DNA of 64,000 bases from Glandiceps talaboti (GCF_964340395.1 NC_135554.1:10971475-11035474), one strand, 5' to 3'; counted from the first letter of the stretch, positions 49,150 through 58,310 are shown. Notes: generated from the sequence alone by a model not told the origin. Translations and numbers: made by a program.

Positions 49150-52100
49150 CTTAGTCCGTAGCCACAGTACAGATGATTATGCTCATTACGATTATCACTT
49201 CTCATTTATTAAATTTGCACGTCCTCAATTAATAAGTACGTACGATAGCATTGGTTATAAAAACAAATTAAAGCCTGAATATTGATGTTGTCATAAATGT
49301 TTTGGGATTTAAAACGTGATGAGCATATTGCGTGTCGGTTATATCCCTGTGATGCTTTTTGTACAACTTTATTGTTAACCCAATGATATGTATACCAGTA
49401 CTGAGTTATTAGTAGCGTTATCACTGGCGTATTGATATACTAGTATTAGAAGTTACATGTGCTTGTCCGAACTATGGCGGACTGTAATAAAGTTGAAGTG
49501 TTTAGTTCTAAGACGAAACCTCTCCGTGTTTTGCGTAAACCGTGTACTTTGGTGCAAAAGTATCACAATCCCCAATGGCAATGCTCATTACAACAAGTAT
49601 GCCGTTTGGTCATGTTTATATTCAATACCTACATGCATACACCTAATATGACTTCCAAATAAAGTACTTTGAACTATTGTTCCGTGTTATGTATAATGGA
49701 TGAACCTCAGTGTATGAAATAAAGACATAGGTAGTCATTCACTTATTATTTTTATCGTGATATTTGCATACAGGACCAAATCGTGATTATGATTTAAAAG
49801 ATATTACGCAATTGTGCAAGATTTTGCAATCACGCGAGATTTCTATTTAGTCTTATTATTCGCAAATCTATTACTGTAAATCAATCGACTCATCGAAACC
49901 AAAAGTCTACCAGTCTACTTCCTATACATGTCACGTATCAGGGTTATCGGTGGCCGAGTGGTTAAACCACCGGTGGAAATGAGTGAAAATGAAAAACGGA
50001 GACATTTTTTTCAAAAAACCAAAACTCTTTTGAAAACTGTCCACCTTACCCTTAACATTGTAAAGACTTAGACGATATAAAACTAATTGTGTGTTTCCGA
50101 TAATATGGCATCAGAGAATAGGGTAGGTATAGGCCGGGACTCTTTTTTATTTTACCTTTTTTAAAAATTGTTTTTATTTTTGAAAAAATATTACTTCGAC
50201 AAACTAAATGTCTATCAGAATACCGGTACCCCTTCAGTGATAGTTTGATGAAATATATACGGTAGCTTAAAACTAAGGTCGATCGGAAACACATTTTTTT
50301 CTTTTGCCTTATTAATTATTCCGTTAAAAATAGTACTTTTAATATTTGACATACACGTATTTAATAAAATCACTAGCAAAAACACTAACACTTTCCAATA
50401 AACTTGACAATCATTTCTTATTCGAATTAAAGTAAAATAACTACATTTGATATTCGTATCAGTTTTGTAGTGTAATAAAGACATTCACTGACAACATCAA
50501 GTGTTTACATGCTTGATATTGTGTACAACTATGTATATGCAATTTGTACGCAGGGATATTATAGAGTCCTGCATGTAGACGGTGTTAGTCTGACTAGTAC
50601 TCGATTCTGACAATGTCCCTTATACAAAGTCATGCGACAAGATCTGATCCTGGCAAGCCACTGCTGTGTTGGGGAGCCAATAACAAAAAAGAACCATCAG
50701 ACTATCTACTTATATCTCACCTGTTTGACGCCAAAAGTTCCTACTCGGATGACCAATAATCTTGAAATCAGAACTTTTCATATTTAAAAAAAGTACCCAC
50801 AGCAGGAAAGGAACTTCTCAATGGAGCCGATTTAAGCCGTTTGCAAGCAGGAGTAGGGTGACATCATATCCACTACAACTATTAAATATTCAGACAGTGT
50901 TCCCACTTATAGTTTGCGTATGAAATAAGGATGAGACGTTTGTAATTCAAAGTGCTTGTTGAATGGTCGCCACAAGATCGCAGCGCCCTAATGTCCTAGT
51001 GTTGAAGAAGCAGGAGGAAACCAGAGTACCCGGGGAAAACGTGCGTTGTTCGGCAGAGTCAAACACCCTTCTTACATACAGACCTGGTTAAATTTTTAAG
51101 TGTACATGCAAAGGTTGATAATTTTTTTCATTATTATGTTTATTTTGCTATAAAAATAAATGAAATTGCATTCATATACCTCTAAATATTATGCGCAATG
51201 GAAAGAAAGTCGCAAAAATACTTGCCCCCTTAATCCCCTGTGCTTCGACTAACTTCGGCGCCTCAGCCAGCTCACGAAAGGTGTCGAGGTCCCACGTGTT
51301 ACAAAAGCCTTCTTTAGAAGCCTTTGTGTAATGTTTACTTATGAATTACTAATTACGCTTGCCATAGAGTATTATCTGTAACTGTACATATTGTTGTGTA
51401 CCAGTGTTTTGTCGGCAGCACCCGCAGTGAAACGATCACCCTACACACATTTCCGAGTGATATAACTGAGTAGGTAACGGGTGAAGGCAGTTGAAACCAC
51501 GCGTAAAAACTGGACAGTGACGCCATACATGTATAGTGAAAGCCGGTAAATGTTACCGGGGCAGGGGTTCTCCACGCCACCAGTGTAGCCATGATCCAAG
51601 CGAAAAAAGGAAAACATAAAATAATTTGAAATGATGTTTCACGAATCAAGAAAGCAAGTTAGCTTCATAAAATATTTTCAGTACGATAGCAATTTTTTTG
51701 AAAACAATGCATAGTCCGATTGTATGTTTTGATTTCCATGTTGCTGAGAGTCGGTCGTTTTCATTGCGATACATCGCACGTACATACTGCATTGTCGCAA
51801 TCTTATCAAAGTAAAAAAGACGCAATGCTAATTATAATGTTGCTATTTTTGTTTCCATTGTTTTGTCTACCTGCAACGTAAGACATGTCTACCGATCAAA
51901 AACTCAAACAAAACAAAATGGTCGGAGACAATACGCCACAGTACATACACCACAGTACGACACCGGCTTCAGTGAACACGGGCCGTGCTTTGAAAGAAGA
52001 TGAAACCACTTCATGTCACTGTGTGGATGGTAATGAACGCAGTAAAAAATGAAATAAAGTGCGTGTACTCATAGGGATAGCTATCCAACAAAACGTTCTG

Positions 52101-53190
52101 CTCTAACGAATTTGTGGGTCTACTTTCGCGAAGATTTTGAATAGTCATAGAATGTACTATTACGAGACATGCTACATCTAAACAACTTGAGAGAATATTA
52201 TGGGGAACTCATTGTGTTGTGTTGTCTTCTCGTGAAACTATTCTCATCCGATCTCTGTATGATCGATGGGTACAGAAATATTAGATAGTTTTCGTTTCGA
52301 TTAGATTGTCTGCAGGAGCTGTTTTCCACCCATTGAACATTTATGTCAACAAAGGACTCTGACAACAGCCTTCACTTTATGTAAACAATACGGCTTCACT
52401 AGGACGTAAACAATACGCTGGATGGTCCATGTTGCGGTACAAGACAGCAAGGCATAGTCAGAAAACAAACACTAAACTTGCATGATGGATATTTAAACAC
52501 AGGTATACTATTACACATAATGGTACTAGCCATGACTATATTTTTCTGTGAAATTCACATCGAAAAAAAACCTTATAAAGCAGTGTCATTCAGTCTATGT
52601 GGTTGCGGACCACCAACTTCCTCACTCATTCACTGCCAGAGGAACTATCGTTACTGCTAGCGGTCGGTTCCAATGAATATGGCTAAATCACACCATCAGA
52701 TGTTAATGCTGGAGTGTATTGCTCTACGCTTGAGGCATCTGACGAATATTCAACGTCGTGTTCTGGTGAAAACCGGTTGTGAAGTTGACCTACCCCACGC
52801 TGTCCTATCCATATGCAAATGAGAGGTACTTACCTGAAGCATGGATGTATTAGTGATACATCCATGCCTGAAGTTGCACTGTAGCTGAGCCGAGAGTGCC
52901 TCATTTTTCGCACAATTTCTCGTTTTAGAATTATATTGTCCTATTACAAACCCGATTTCCTTTATTTTTATGGCAAAATAAACTTAATTACGAAAAAAAA
53001 TTATCAACCTTAGTTGCATGTACACTTTAAATCAAACCCAGCCGACACGTGGTGGGTTCGAACCCAGGCGGCAGAGGTAAGAGGCGTACGAGCTAACTGC
53101 TAAACCAAAACATATATACTCACCTTCGCTTAACCTTAGTTTAGCCAACAGTACACACAGTGTGATTGAAGCCCTTATTACCAGTACCAT
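31762..53190 (-). CDS. Multidomain type I receptor with ITAM tail, 18 exons, 1061 aa
   Basis: Exons, 5' to 3' on the minus strand: 53190-53124, 48910-48719, 48360-48199, 47850-47572, 43080-42885, 41270-41053, 40823-40512, 40201-39902, 39325-39161, 38685-38530, 38285-38158, 37529-37310, 35752-35551, 35454-35265, 34072-34030, 33632-33506, 32969-32932, 31952-31762. Every junction is in phase; the sum is 3186 bp. Layout: signal peptide 1-22, CCP 23-86, two C-type lectin domains 87-371, Ig 372-475, three FN3 476-798, membrane-proximal domain 799-943, membrane helix about 955-980, tail 986-1061. The tail has Tyr1007 and Tyr1019 in YTEL-x8-YTGL, an ITAM match, plus YANV and YDFV. No kinase or phosphatase domain is present. 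Ligand unknown; a recognition or adhesion receptor signalling through SH2 proteins is inferred. Most module borders are phase 1, which favours exon shuffling. Confidence 0.75.
32051..32117. repeat. (CTA)n microsatellite
   Basis: About 22 units, in the last intron of receptor gene 1. Confidence 0.95.
32932..32969 (-). CDS. Receptor 1 micro-exon, juxtamembrane basic linker
   Basis: A 38-bp exon between acceptor ctattttag and donor gtaagc. It converts phase 2 to phase 1 and encodes [12 protein letters not shown]. It is needed to join membrane exon and tail in frame; gene 2 has an equivalent at 58860-58888. Confidence 0.65.
33506..33632 (-). CDS. Receptor 1 transmembrane exon
   Basis: Follows the acceptor tttcttccag and reads [12 protein letters not shown], then a helix of Ile/Val/Thr/Ala (about 26 residues) with no charged residue, ending IFKK at the donor gtacgt (phase 2). 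Confidence 0.75.
33715..33770. repeat. (CATA)n microsatellite
   Basis: About 14 units, in a receptor 1 intron. Confidence 0.95.
34030..34072 (-). CDS. Receptor 1 small exon closing the membrane-proximal domain
   Basis: A 43-bp exon between acceptor ctttccgtag and donor gtaagg, phase 0 in and 1 out, encoding [14 protein letters not shown]. Only such an exon reconciles the phases of its neighbours, and the text fits the last strand of the membrane-proximal domain. Confidence 0.6.
35265..35454 (-). CDS. Receptor 1 membrane-proximal domain, exon 2
   Basis: Encodes [16 protein letters not shown] through [18 protein letters not shown] and ends NDNE at gtaagc (phase 0). The pattern LGDG...NG.L.P...Y.VF.R resembles the membrane-proximal region of type IIB receptor tyrosine phosphatases, a weak structural analogy only. 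Confidence 0.7.
35551..35752 (-). CDS. Receptor 1 membrane-proximal domain, exon 1
   Basis: Follows the acceptor atgttacag and reads [20 protein letters not shown], then VADFPLD and [11 protein letters not shown], ending phase 2 at gtgagt. Confidence 0.7.
36828..36920 (+). other. G-rich tract with quadruplex potential
   Basis: Several runs of four or more G separated by one to few bases (ggtgggg repeats), in an intron of receptor 1. G-rich on the + strand, so C-rich in the receptor transcript. Confidence 0.5.
37310..37529 (-). CDS. Receptor 1 FN3 domain 3, second exon
   Basis: Follows the acceptor catgacag (phase 0) and reads [11 protein letters not shown], then [20 protein letters not shown], the FN3 F-G strand signature. 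Ends TNPSG at gtacgt (phase 1). Confidence 0.8.
37604..37647. repeat. (GT)n microsatellite
   Basis: About 22 units, in a receptor 1 intron. Confidence 0.9.
38158..38285 (-). CDS. Receptor 1 FN3 domain 3, first exon
   Basis: Reads [17 protein letters not shown], then [20 protein letters not shown] at gtgagt (phase 0). The core Trp and Tyr of FN3 are present, with two extra cysteines next to the Trp. Confidence 0.8.
38530..38685 (-). CDS. Receptor 1 FN3 domain 2, second exon
   Basis: Phase 1-1 exon encoding [20 protein letters not shown], then [10 protein letters not shown], the L.P.T.Y...V.A FN3 signature. Confidence 0.8.
38872..38955. repeat. (CCAA)n microsatellite
   Basis: CCAA run, with a related run at 39086-39131; both lie in the intron splitting FN3 domain 2. 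Confidence 0.9.
39161..39325 (-). CDS. Receptor 1 FN3 domain 2, first exon
   Basis: Phase 1-1 exon encoding [20 protein letters not shown], then IKVMWTPA and HYYIVYYS; the FN3 A-C strands with core Trp. Confidence 0.8.
39902..40201 (-). CDS. Receptor 1 FN3 domain 1 (single exon)
   Basis: A 300-bp phase 1-1 exon. It reads [54 protein letters not shown]. Core Trp, Leu and Tyr are in place. Confidence 0.85.
40279..40442. repeat. (ATGG)n microsatellite, degenerate
   Basis: A long GATG/GAAT run in the intron between the FN3 and Ig exons of receptor 1. The long frames read across it on both strands are artefacts. Confidence 0.9.
40512..40823 (-). CDS. Receptor 1 Ig domain (single exon)
   Basis: A 312-bp phase 1-1 exon. 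It has the Ig pattern [15 protein letters not shown] and GTYYCSI (Cys, Trp, Y.C) and ends LVVYG at gtaaga. Confidence 0.85.
41053..41270 (-). CDS. Receptor 1 C-type lectin domain 2, second exon
   Basis: Follows the acceptor catttcag (phase 2). Reads [56 protein letters not shown]. The cysteines fit the fold. QPS stands where sugar-binding lectins have QPD or EPN, so calcium-dependent sugar binding is doubtful. Confidence 0.85.
41576..41816 (-). other. Unassigned open segment inside the lectin-2 intron
   Basis: After a tag acceptor, 80 codons stay open in phase 2: [18 protein letters not shown], then [20 protein letters not shown] and [12 protein letters not shown], to TAA. The phase matches lectin-2 exon 1. 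No clear phase-2 donor leads on to lectin-2 exon 2. It could be a terminal cassette exon, a decayed gene fragment or chance. I do not recognise it. Confidence 0.3.
42885..43080 (-). CDS. Receptor 1 C-type lectin domain 2, first exon
   Basis: Follows the acceptor gttttgcag (phase 1). Reads [39 protein letters not shown] and ends ALYMP plus two bases at gtagga (phase 2), which joins exactly to the exon at 41270. Confidence 0.8.
44246..45310 (-). CDS. LINE polyprotein, C-terminal part (reverse transcriptase)
   Basis: Contains RT motif A ([14 protein letters not shown]), motif B ([20 protein letters not shown]) and the catalytic [10 protein letters not shown], then a thumb region, to the stop near 44246. 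It is in a different frame from the upstream part; the shift lies in an 11-C run at 45282-45292. Only that shift separates it from a continuous reading frame. Confidence 0.85.
   Translation of the reverse strand: MPTGLVGGGGEDATLTLFNLITSHLDNAGSYVRVLFMDFSSAFNTIQPHLLLQRLLDMNTSHNIVLWVKEFLHDRPQRVNVEGGILSEEIILNTGVPQGCVLSPVLFSIYTNEMSCKNSILSLVKYADDMALVGCLKDEFTLSQYYVQIERLSAWFKQSFLKLNVGKTKELVCDKRQGREMPDAITFDNEVVEIVSFFKYLGTDIDNKLCFKENTDLIYKKSQQRLFLLRKLKSFNVSQCILERVYRSLIESVLSFNIATWYGNLTMTSRNKLSRVINTASKLIGTQQIQLSELYHNSTKRITRGILKDKTHPLNQYFEKLPSGRRFRVPKARRNFYKRSFIPSAISILNSREL
45279..47156 (-). CDS. LINE polyprotein, N-terminal part (endonuclease and start of RT)
   Basis: From ATG 47156 ([17 protein letters not shown]) through a Lys/Arg-rich segment ([12 protein letters not shown]), the endonuclease, a linker with [12 protein letters not shown], and the RT beginning at [13 protein letters not shown] and DFRPVALTS. 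It runs into the poly-C frameshift after [10 protein letters not shown]. The hydrophobic start is signal-peptide-like, which is unusual. No separate ORF1 is seen upstream. Confidence 0.8.
   Translation of the reverse strand: MSSKWYVILVTLCLITDSLFTSSGAATTLTENHHGGPVVTLSREYLLSFRNCDVPAPSIDIDWTQYTKANSKKERKKRGSRGGIRKRIKKRGSRLPLPAITLSNLRSLTNKMDELTTLSRYDGDYRRTSLFCFTETWLTEEIVDVNLQGYNTIRFDRDKLKTTKNIGGGLCMFVNEEWATNFCVREMVSTKHYEILTVSFRPHYLPREFGQVTVILVYVPGPDNTQAAKKIAEIYNKALCRSVDQPVFICGDFNRCDITNLLPNLHQYVTCPTRLNRTLDMCYGNIPRVFVAKSRPPLGRSDHNVIHLLPQYRQKLKSAKPVIKQVRQWTNDNIEALRGCFEITDWQVFFDSCTDGEELTDTLTSYIQFCENNIITSKEVRVYPNNKPWVTKDLKMCLNEKKSAFLQHDTNKVKQMNREFHSNAKLAKIGFKNKVEEKISNGNARDAWQGLNTMMGRKEKQQRTLSDDPVKFANDLNQFYARFDVTDFNRECEQLCERLTPSSIEVNQHDVTKCFLRLNPHKAPGPDGVGGRVLKLCATQLAPTFTQLFKFLFSLNYIPRSWRTSIIIPVPKKPRANALNDFRPVALTSIIAKSLERLVCNQLIGSVASHLDPLQFAYRSGRGGG
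47275..47375. repeat. (GA)n and (CAGA)n microsatellites
   Basis: GA-rich then CAGA-rich runs directly abutting the 5' end of the LINE. Confidence 0.9.
47572..47850 (-). CDS. Receptor 1 C-type lectin domain 1, second exon
   Basis: With acceptor cttcctccag (phase 1) it reads [47 protein letters not shown] and runs on about 25 residues to the donor gttggt. DIGL replaces the usual WIGL, and no EPN or QPD motif is present. A second possible acceptor 20 bp upstream would break the frame. Confidence 0.75.
48199..48360 (-). CDS. Receptor 1 C-type lectin domain 1, first exon
   Basis: Follows the acceptor acaataaaag (phase 1). Reads [47 protein letters not shown] and ends phase 1 at gtgaga. This is the N-terminal half of a C-type lectin fold with its three cysteines. 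Confidence 0.75.
48679..48718. repeat. (ATAC)n microsatellite forming the CCP splice donor
   Basis: On the minus strand the CCP exon ends exactly where a (GTAT)n run begins, so the donor gtatgt is the first repeat unit. An ATCC run lies just beyond, at 48629-48659. Confidence 0.85.
48719..48910 (-). CDS. Receptor 1 CCP/sushi domain (single exon)
   Basis: A 192-bp phase 1-1 exon. It has the four-cysteine CCP pattern [28 protein letters not shown] and VPTCIQ. Acceptor ggaacatag; donor gtatgt. Confidence 0.85.
49066..49147. repeat. (TA)n microsatellite
   Basis: About 41 TA units, in intron 1 of receptor gene 1. Confidence 0.95.
49940..49970 (+). mobile_element. SINE head fragment
   Basis: gggttatcggtggccgagtg and gttaaaccac match the 5' end of the SINE at 13528; the rest is missing. 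Confidence 0.6.
50520..50940. repeat. Paralogous segment shared with 28890-29600
   Basis: Blocks such as gatcctggcaagccactgct, aaccatcagactatctactt and cggatgaccaataatc recur in the same order near 28970-29090. This is the intron-1 part of the receptor duplication, with later insertions in each copy. Confidence 0.7.
50965..51098 (-). mobile_element. SINE body fragment, antisense
   Basis: The reverse complement carries gttttccccgggtactc and tttcctcctgc, as in the SINE at 13528. The tRNA head is missing. Confidence 0.6.
53041..53107 (-). mobile_element. tRNA-like SINE head, antisense
   Basis: On the minus strand ttagcagttagctcgtacg and gggttcgaaccc give A- and B-box-like blocks. It lies about 17 bp inside intron 1 from the donor of the receptor 1 signal exon and is absent from the paralogous exon at 29654. 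Confidence 0.5.
53124..53190 (-). CDS. Receptor 1 exon 1: signal peptide
   Basis: Starts at ATG 53190 and reads [22 protein letters not shown] plus one base, then gtgagt (phase 1). The phase matches the CCP exon. Assignment to this gene rests on position, phase and paralogy, since the first intron is about 4.2 kb. Confidence 0.65.
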
Positions 53191-53384
53191 ACTGATTTCG
53201 ATAGTAGATAAGGAGAGCAGCCCAGTAAGACAATAAGATACGAGAGACGTATTATCTCATTTCGAACAACTGTTAAAAATAAACAAGATGTCGACTTCCT
53301 GAATCGTGGTCAGTCAACTATGTAAGAAATCAAAAGTATTTGCATATCCGTAACGACTAAGCTTTTAAATATGGCTATGCGCTG

Positions 53385-54238
53385 TAAGGGAGCATTCGTT
53401 TTTTACGGGGAGGGGGGGGGGTCGGTCGGTGGAATTTGAGGTATGAATTAAATGTAAAAAGCAACCCCCCCTAAAAATTACTTTTCTAAAATTTGACCCC
53501 CCCCTAAATCCATCAATTGTAAAATGTGACCCCCCCCTATAAAATTTTTTCACTTGATTTATAATAGATTTATGAAACACTTGACTTATATGAGTGTTTG
53601 TTCGATATATCACATAATGGACCATGAAACCTAGTCCATGTAGTTCCGTGACTTCCAAGCAGTACACTGTCTGCCTGATCTTGTTGTGTGAAAGAGTTCA
53701 TTTTCAATGTCACTGCTATCACTTTCAGAGTCACTTTCCGAGTCACTTTCCTCTGATTCACCCAATTCATGTATCACTACATGTCCATCTTCTGATTCAC
53801 TGTCTTCGTCCATCTCATCCTCTTCATCGCTCTCCTCCTCCTCTTTATCCCTCTCATGGTTCACTCTCAGACTCAAAAATTAATTTGAATGAGTTCTGTT
53901 GTTTTTAAAGAGTTTTTAAAGAGTTTTAAAAGTGAGGTATGTCATTATATTGCCACAGCCTGAAAGTTTTATTTTTGTGATTCTGTGTTTTCTTTTTTTT
54001 ACTTGTTATCACCTGATCAGACAGAATAAAGACATGTTTGTATTCTGTTTTGTACATTTTTTTGTCAATTCTGTTGTTTTTTGCTATGATTCCATACAAA
54101 TCTGTTGTAAAAATTGACCCCCCCAACCATTGGATATAAAATTTGACCCCCCCTAAAAACTGCTTTGTAAAAGTCAACCCCCCCCCCCCCGAATTCCACC
54201 GCCCCCCCCCCTCCCCGTAAAAAACGAATGCTCCCTAA
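53385..54238. mobile_element. DNA transposon-like element with TAA target duplication
   Basis: gggagcattcgttttttacg starts the element at 53388 and its complement ends it at 54235, with inverted similarity over about 45 bp including long C/G runs. TAA flanks both ends, the TWA preference of PIF/Harbinger elements. Inside, aaaatttgaccccccc-type blocks repeat in both halves. A minus-strand frame at 53876-53631 encodes an acidic Glu/Asp/Ser stretch then TTRSGRQCTAW. The paralogous site near 29930 is empty. It sits upstream of receptor exon 1. Confidence 0.7.
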
Positions 54239-54239
54239 C

Positions 54240-55193
54240 ATATAGAGAAATTGAAAGCATAAAGACCGCACCTTGTTGCTGGTGTCCTTGAGTAGTGAAT
54301 ACACGTAAAGCAGGACTACTATATCCCGCCGTTGTGTGAGTGTCTGCGCAAACAGATTAACATAATACGACTCGCATTGTCAATGATGTCCCTCTTTCAT
54401 TTCACACACATTAAAAAGAAGAGACTTGAAAAGAAGCGCATACGTAAACTCAAAAGAAGAGAGTTGAAAAGCAGTTAGCTGAATGGACTACATTATGACA
54501 CATACGAACACAGTTCGATGCTTTGTGCTGCCTTATTTCACCCAGTAATTATATATCAGCTATTATCACATAGCGGATACACAAAACTTTCAATTTTGAC
54601 GCGTAGGAAGCTCATTATCATATTCTAGTTATTATGAAACTGTATTCAGCTACACAAATGTATCGTTACTGATAATTACAATTTCATCAGTTTTCTGTTT
54701 TTCGTGCATGTTTTCTGGAAGACGTATATATATATTACAGCTATTGTCAAAGCTTATATATGATAGGTTTTGAAGTCAAAGGCCATTGGTCAAAAAATAT
54801 TATGCAGATTGACAAGAAAATAAAATTTACAAATCTGTACGTCCCTGATCAGAAGTTACTGGTTTTTTTTTTGCAATATTTTCGTATGTCGGTGGTTATG
54901 AAAATATGGTGGAATATATTGACGTTTGAATTTTAAAAAATACACCAAGAGAAAATAACATCTCGTTTGACGGGCACTGAGCACAGATATGTTCACCCAT
55001 GTCACAACCAGATTGCAACACCTTCATTACGGTGAAATGCATCTCGGATTTAGAAGTCATCAAATGTGTACCAGTCATAGATCATGATGGGAGATTTGGG
55101 AATAAAATTGATGGGAATCAAGCTTTTGAACGAGGGTGCCCTCTAGAGGTTCATTGTTCTGGTTATGGTTTAAAAAAAGTATATGACAAAAGC

Positions 55194-55287
<94 letters not shown>

Positions 55288-57729
55288 ATATGCGATGCAA
55301 ACAGGGGGGGGGGGGGTGTGGAGGAGCTTTGTGTTTAATTTATAGATGACCCACAACCCTATGACCGAGTGGAATAAAACTATGCAAACAATCAAATGGT
55401 CCCAAAACTCTATCAACTAATCTTTGAAAGTTGTCATTCTTTAGGGTCGGGAAATGAAAGGGAGGGGGAGGGGATCAGAGGGGTAGGTTAGCACTCCTGA
55501 ATTGATTATGTTGTGTTATGACGTGCTTCAAATACCACGTGTGCCTAGTTTGCAATAGTGTACAAAAGACACAGTTTGATAGGATGCTGCTATGTCACCT
55601 GAAGTTGAGAATCATAACTATCAAAAGCCTGTATACATTGTAGGTGGCTCGAACAAAATACCAATTGACACCGATATAAATCAAACTGTGTGGGCTTTGA
55701 TGAACTGCTGTATTTCAGTCATGTACATGTACAATGGATAATGAATAAAACAGAAGAAAGGCCCGGTACATGTATGATGATAGGCAAACACAAAGAAATG
55801 TAAAAAAAAGAAAACGGAAAAGAAAATTAACAGCTAGGTTATATAAATATCCGAACTCCTACGCATCAATGGCGGCTACTTTTGCCCTATCACAGAGTTT
55901 ACATCACACATTCACTACTTTTTTAAAATGCATATTTAACAATAACATACATGGTGTAAATAATAATTAGTTTATTGATAAAATAGACTTGACTTAATTC
56001 TGAAACATATTCCGGTAAATTACGATTATGTACAATTCCACCAAACGCTAGTGTAGCGTATATATACAAAGTCAGTACAGTTGGTAGTTGTAGTTGGTAT
56101 GTCAACCAGCGACCAGTGTGTTCCTTTATCTTCCAAAGAATTGTTCTTTTTATACAGATATTTTCCCGAACAGAAATAGTAATTCATATTTGCATTGTTT
56201 ATAAATAAGACATTTATCTTCAGTATTTGAATAGCACAATTTACAACAAAATCCAATATGGCCCAATTGAAGGCAGCACTACCCTAGTTTTTGTTACCCT
56301 GCCTCTTGCCGTTGAGGGCATAACCCCCCCCCCCCCCCCCCCCACGCAGCAGAGTCTGGGAAAGTACAAGCAACATGGTCGCTGACAAAATCTGGGACAG
56401 GCACTGATTGGATAAAAATGATTCTGAATTTTTATTTTCATGAACTCTATGTATATTTAACAGAAATCAATGTATAAACGTTTTGAAAACCAATTTTGTC
56501 ATCAGGAGATAAATCAAAATAAACTGAGCTGGAGTTGCTAAATCACCATGTGGTTCTACTACAGAGGTCATGTTATGGGTTAGCTCTCCGTGCAGCCATA
56601 TTGTAACAATCGGCGACATTGTTTTTTTACCCAGACTCTGCTGGGGGATTTGATAAACAATTCAATAACTGAAATTGTTATAAAAAGAATTTATAAAAAA
56701 TATTGACAAAATTACAAGAATGGTGATTTGAAAGCATAAACTATTGTGCATTATTACTAATGGGATTTAAATCTGTAATAGTTGTAACTGGAGCACTAAC
56801 TAACAAAACACTTCCAATAAAGTTCTTGTTACAGCACGTGCAGCTTCAAGGTGAGAACTATTTGATTGGGGGGGGGGGAAAGAAAATTTGTCTGCAGGTG
56901 AAGGTGGAAAATATTTTTTTTTATCCTGTAATGGCTCGAGAAAAAAATTGTTCCAACAGACAGTAGTAAAAAAATATTGCAATGTAGTGAAAACAGCAAA
57001 ATTTGAGAATCCGATTCTCTAATTTTCTCTGGAGGCGCGCCACTTAAGTTGGCGCTAATATTTTCAATATTTTTGAGCAAGCCCTATATATGTTACTCCC
57101 CAGATCAGTCAGCTCCTCATGGATTTTTGTACCAAACGTTATCTGTTGGATATAAAATTTAAATAGCAGGAGCATGGATTGTAAACTGCTACTTATTGTT
57201 ACTTACACAGAACAAGTTAGTAGTGAACCAGTGTAGGTTTAATTATGAACGTCATGTTACGAAATTGATAAACGAGAAAATAAATTTCCATTGCTTCTGC
57301 ATATGGAAAAAATAATTTGATGCAGGACTGACAATAGGAAATAAAATTTTCTGTCACGGTGATGGGAAAAGAAATAACTGTCACACCCACTTCCTCCACA
57401 CCCCCTCAGAAATCAAATGGTTCTCCCTTACCTCCTTTTATCTGCGATTATATTTGGTACTACATGGTAGTATATATGGTTGGATCTTAAGTATTGATTT
57501 CCAAATTTAACGTATGTCATTACAACGTTAAACATAAACTAATGATTAACAGCATTTTGGTGATGTCACAAAGTTTAAATTCCCTTTACGTATGTGGACA
57601 TATAAAAGCATGGTATAAATGATCACTAAATATACGACTATGATAGAGTTTGATATTCATAACATTTTTTTCTAAAATATACAAAAAAAAATCAAGTATT
57701 TTAGTTCATAATATTTGATACATTGCAGT
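54240..57729. other. Stretch between the two receptor genes, no exon seen
   Basis: Presumed upstream region of receptor 1 and downstream region of receptor 2. It holds a TA run at 55197-55285, C/G homopolymers at 55303-55313 and 56324-56343, and inverted cagcagagtctggg / cccagactctgctg ends at about 56345-56358 and 56631-56644 that may delimit a roughly 300-bp MITE. Confidence 0.45.
55197..55285. repeat. (TA)n microsatellite
   Basis: About 44 TA units. Confidence 0.95.
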
Positions 57730-58310
57730 GTCATTTAATGTTCACAGCAATTGGGACAATGCTATTTAATGTTAACAGCAATCAGGTTAATGGTATTTAA
57801 TGTTAACAGCAATTGGGGTCTATGTTATTAAATGTTAGCAATCAGGTCCGTGTCATTTAATGTTAACAGCAATTGGGGGTTATGTTATTAAATGTTAACA
57901 GCAATCAGACCAATGTTTTTTTAAGTTAGCATCAATCAGGCCAATATTATTTACTGTTAGCAATCAGGCCCGTGTTATTTAATGTTAACAACAACTAGAC
58001 CAATGCTTTTAAATGTTAACAGCAATCAGGCTAATGTTATTAAATGTTAACAGCAATTGGGCTAATATTATTAAATGTTAACAGCAATTGGGCTAATGTT
58101 ATTAAATGTTAACAGCAATTGGGCCAATGTTATTAAATGTTAACAGCAATCAGGCTAATGTTATTTAATGTTAACAGCGATTGGGCCAATGTTATTAAAT
58201 GTTAACAGCAATCAGGCTAATGTTATTTAATGTTAACAGCACTTCAGCCAATGCTATCAAATGTTAACAGCAATCAGGCTAATGTTATTCAGCAATCGGG
58301 CCGATATCAT
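57730..58310. repeat. 31-bp minisatellite downstream of receptor gene 2
   Basis: The same unit as at 31085-31660 (ttaatgttaacagcaatcag), about 19 copies with variants caattgggccaatgttatta. Confidence 0.9.

Noticed and set aside
49459-49662. Short gene starting [10 protein letters not shown]
   Set aside because: A 60-odd codon frame with AATAAA nearby, but no splice sites, domain or second copy support it. Kept only as an unexplained frame.
52828-52840. U1 snRNA gene
   Set aside because: tacttacctg matches the U1 5' end, but nothing downstream resembles U1; it is more likely a minus-strand donor.
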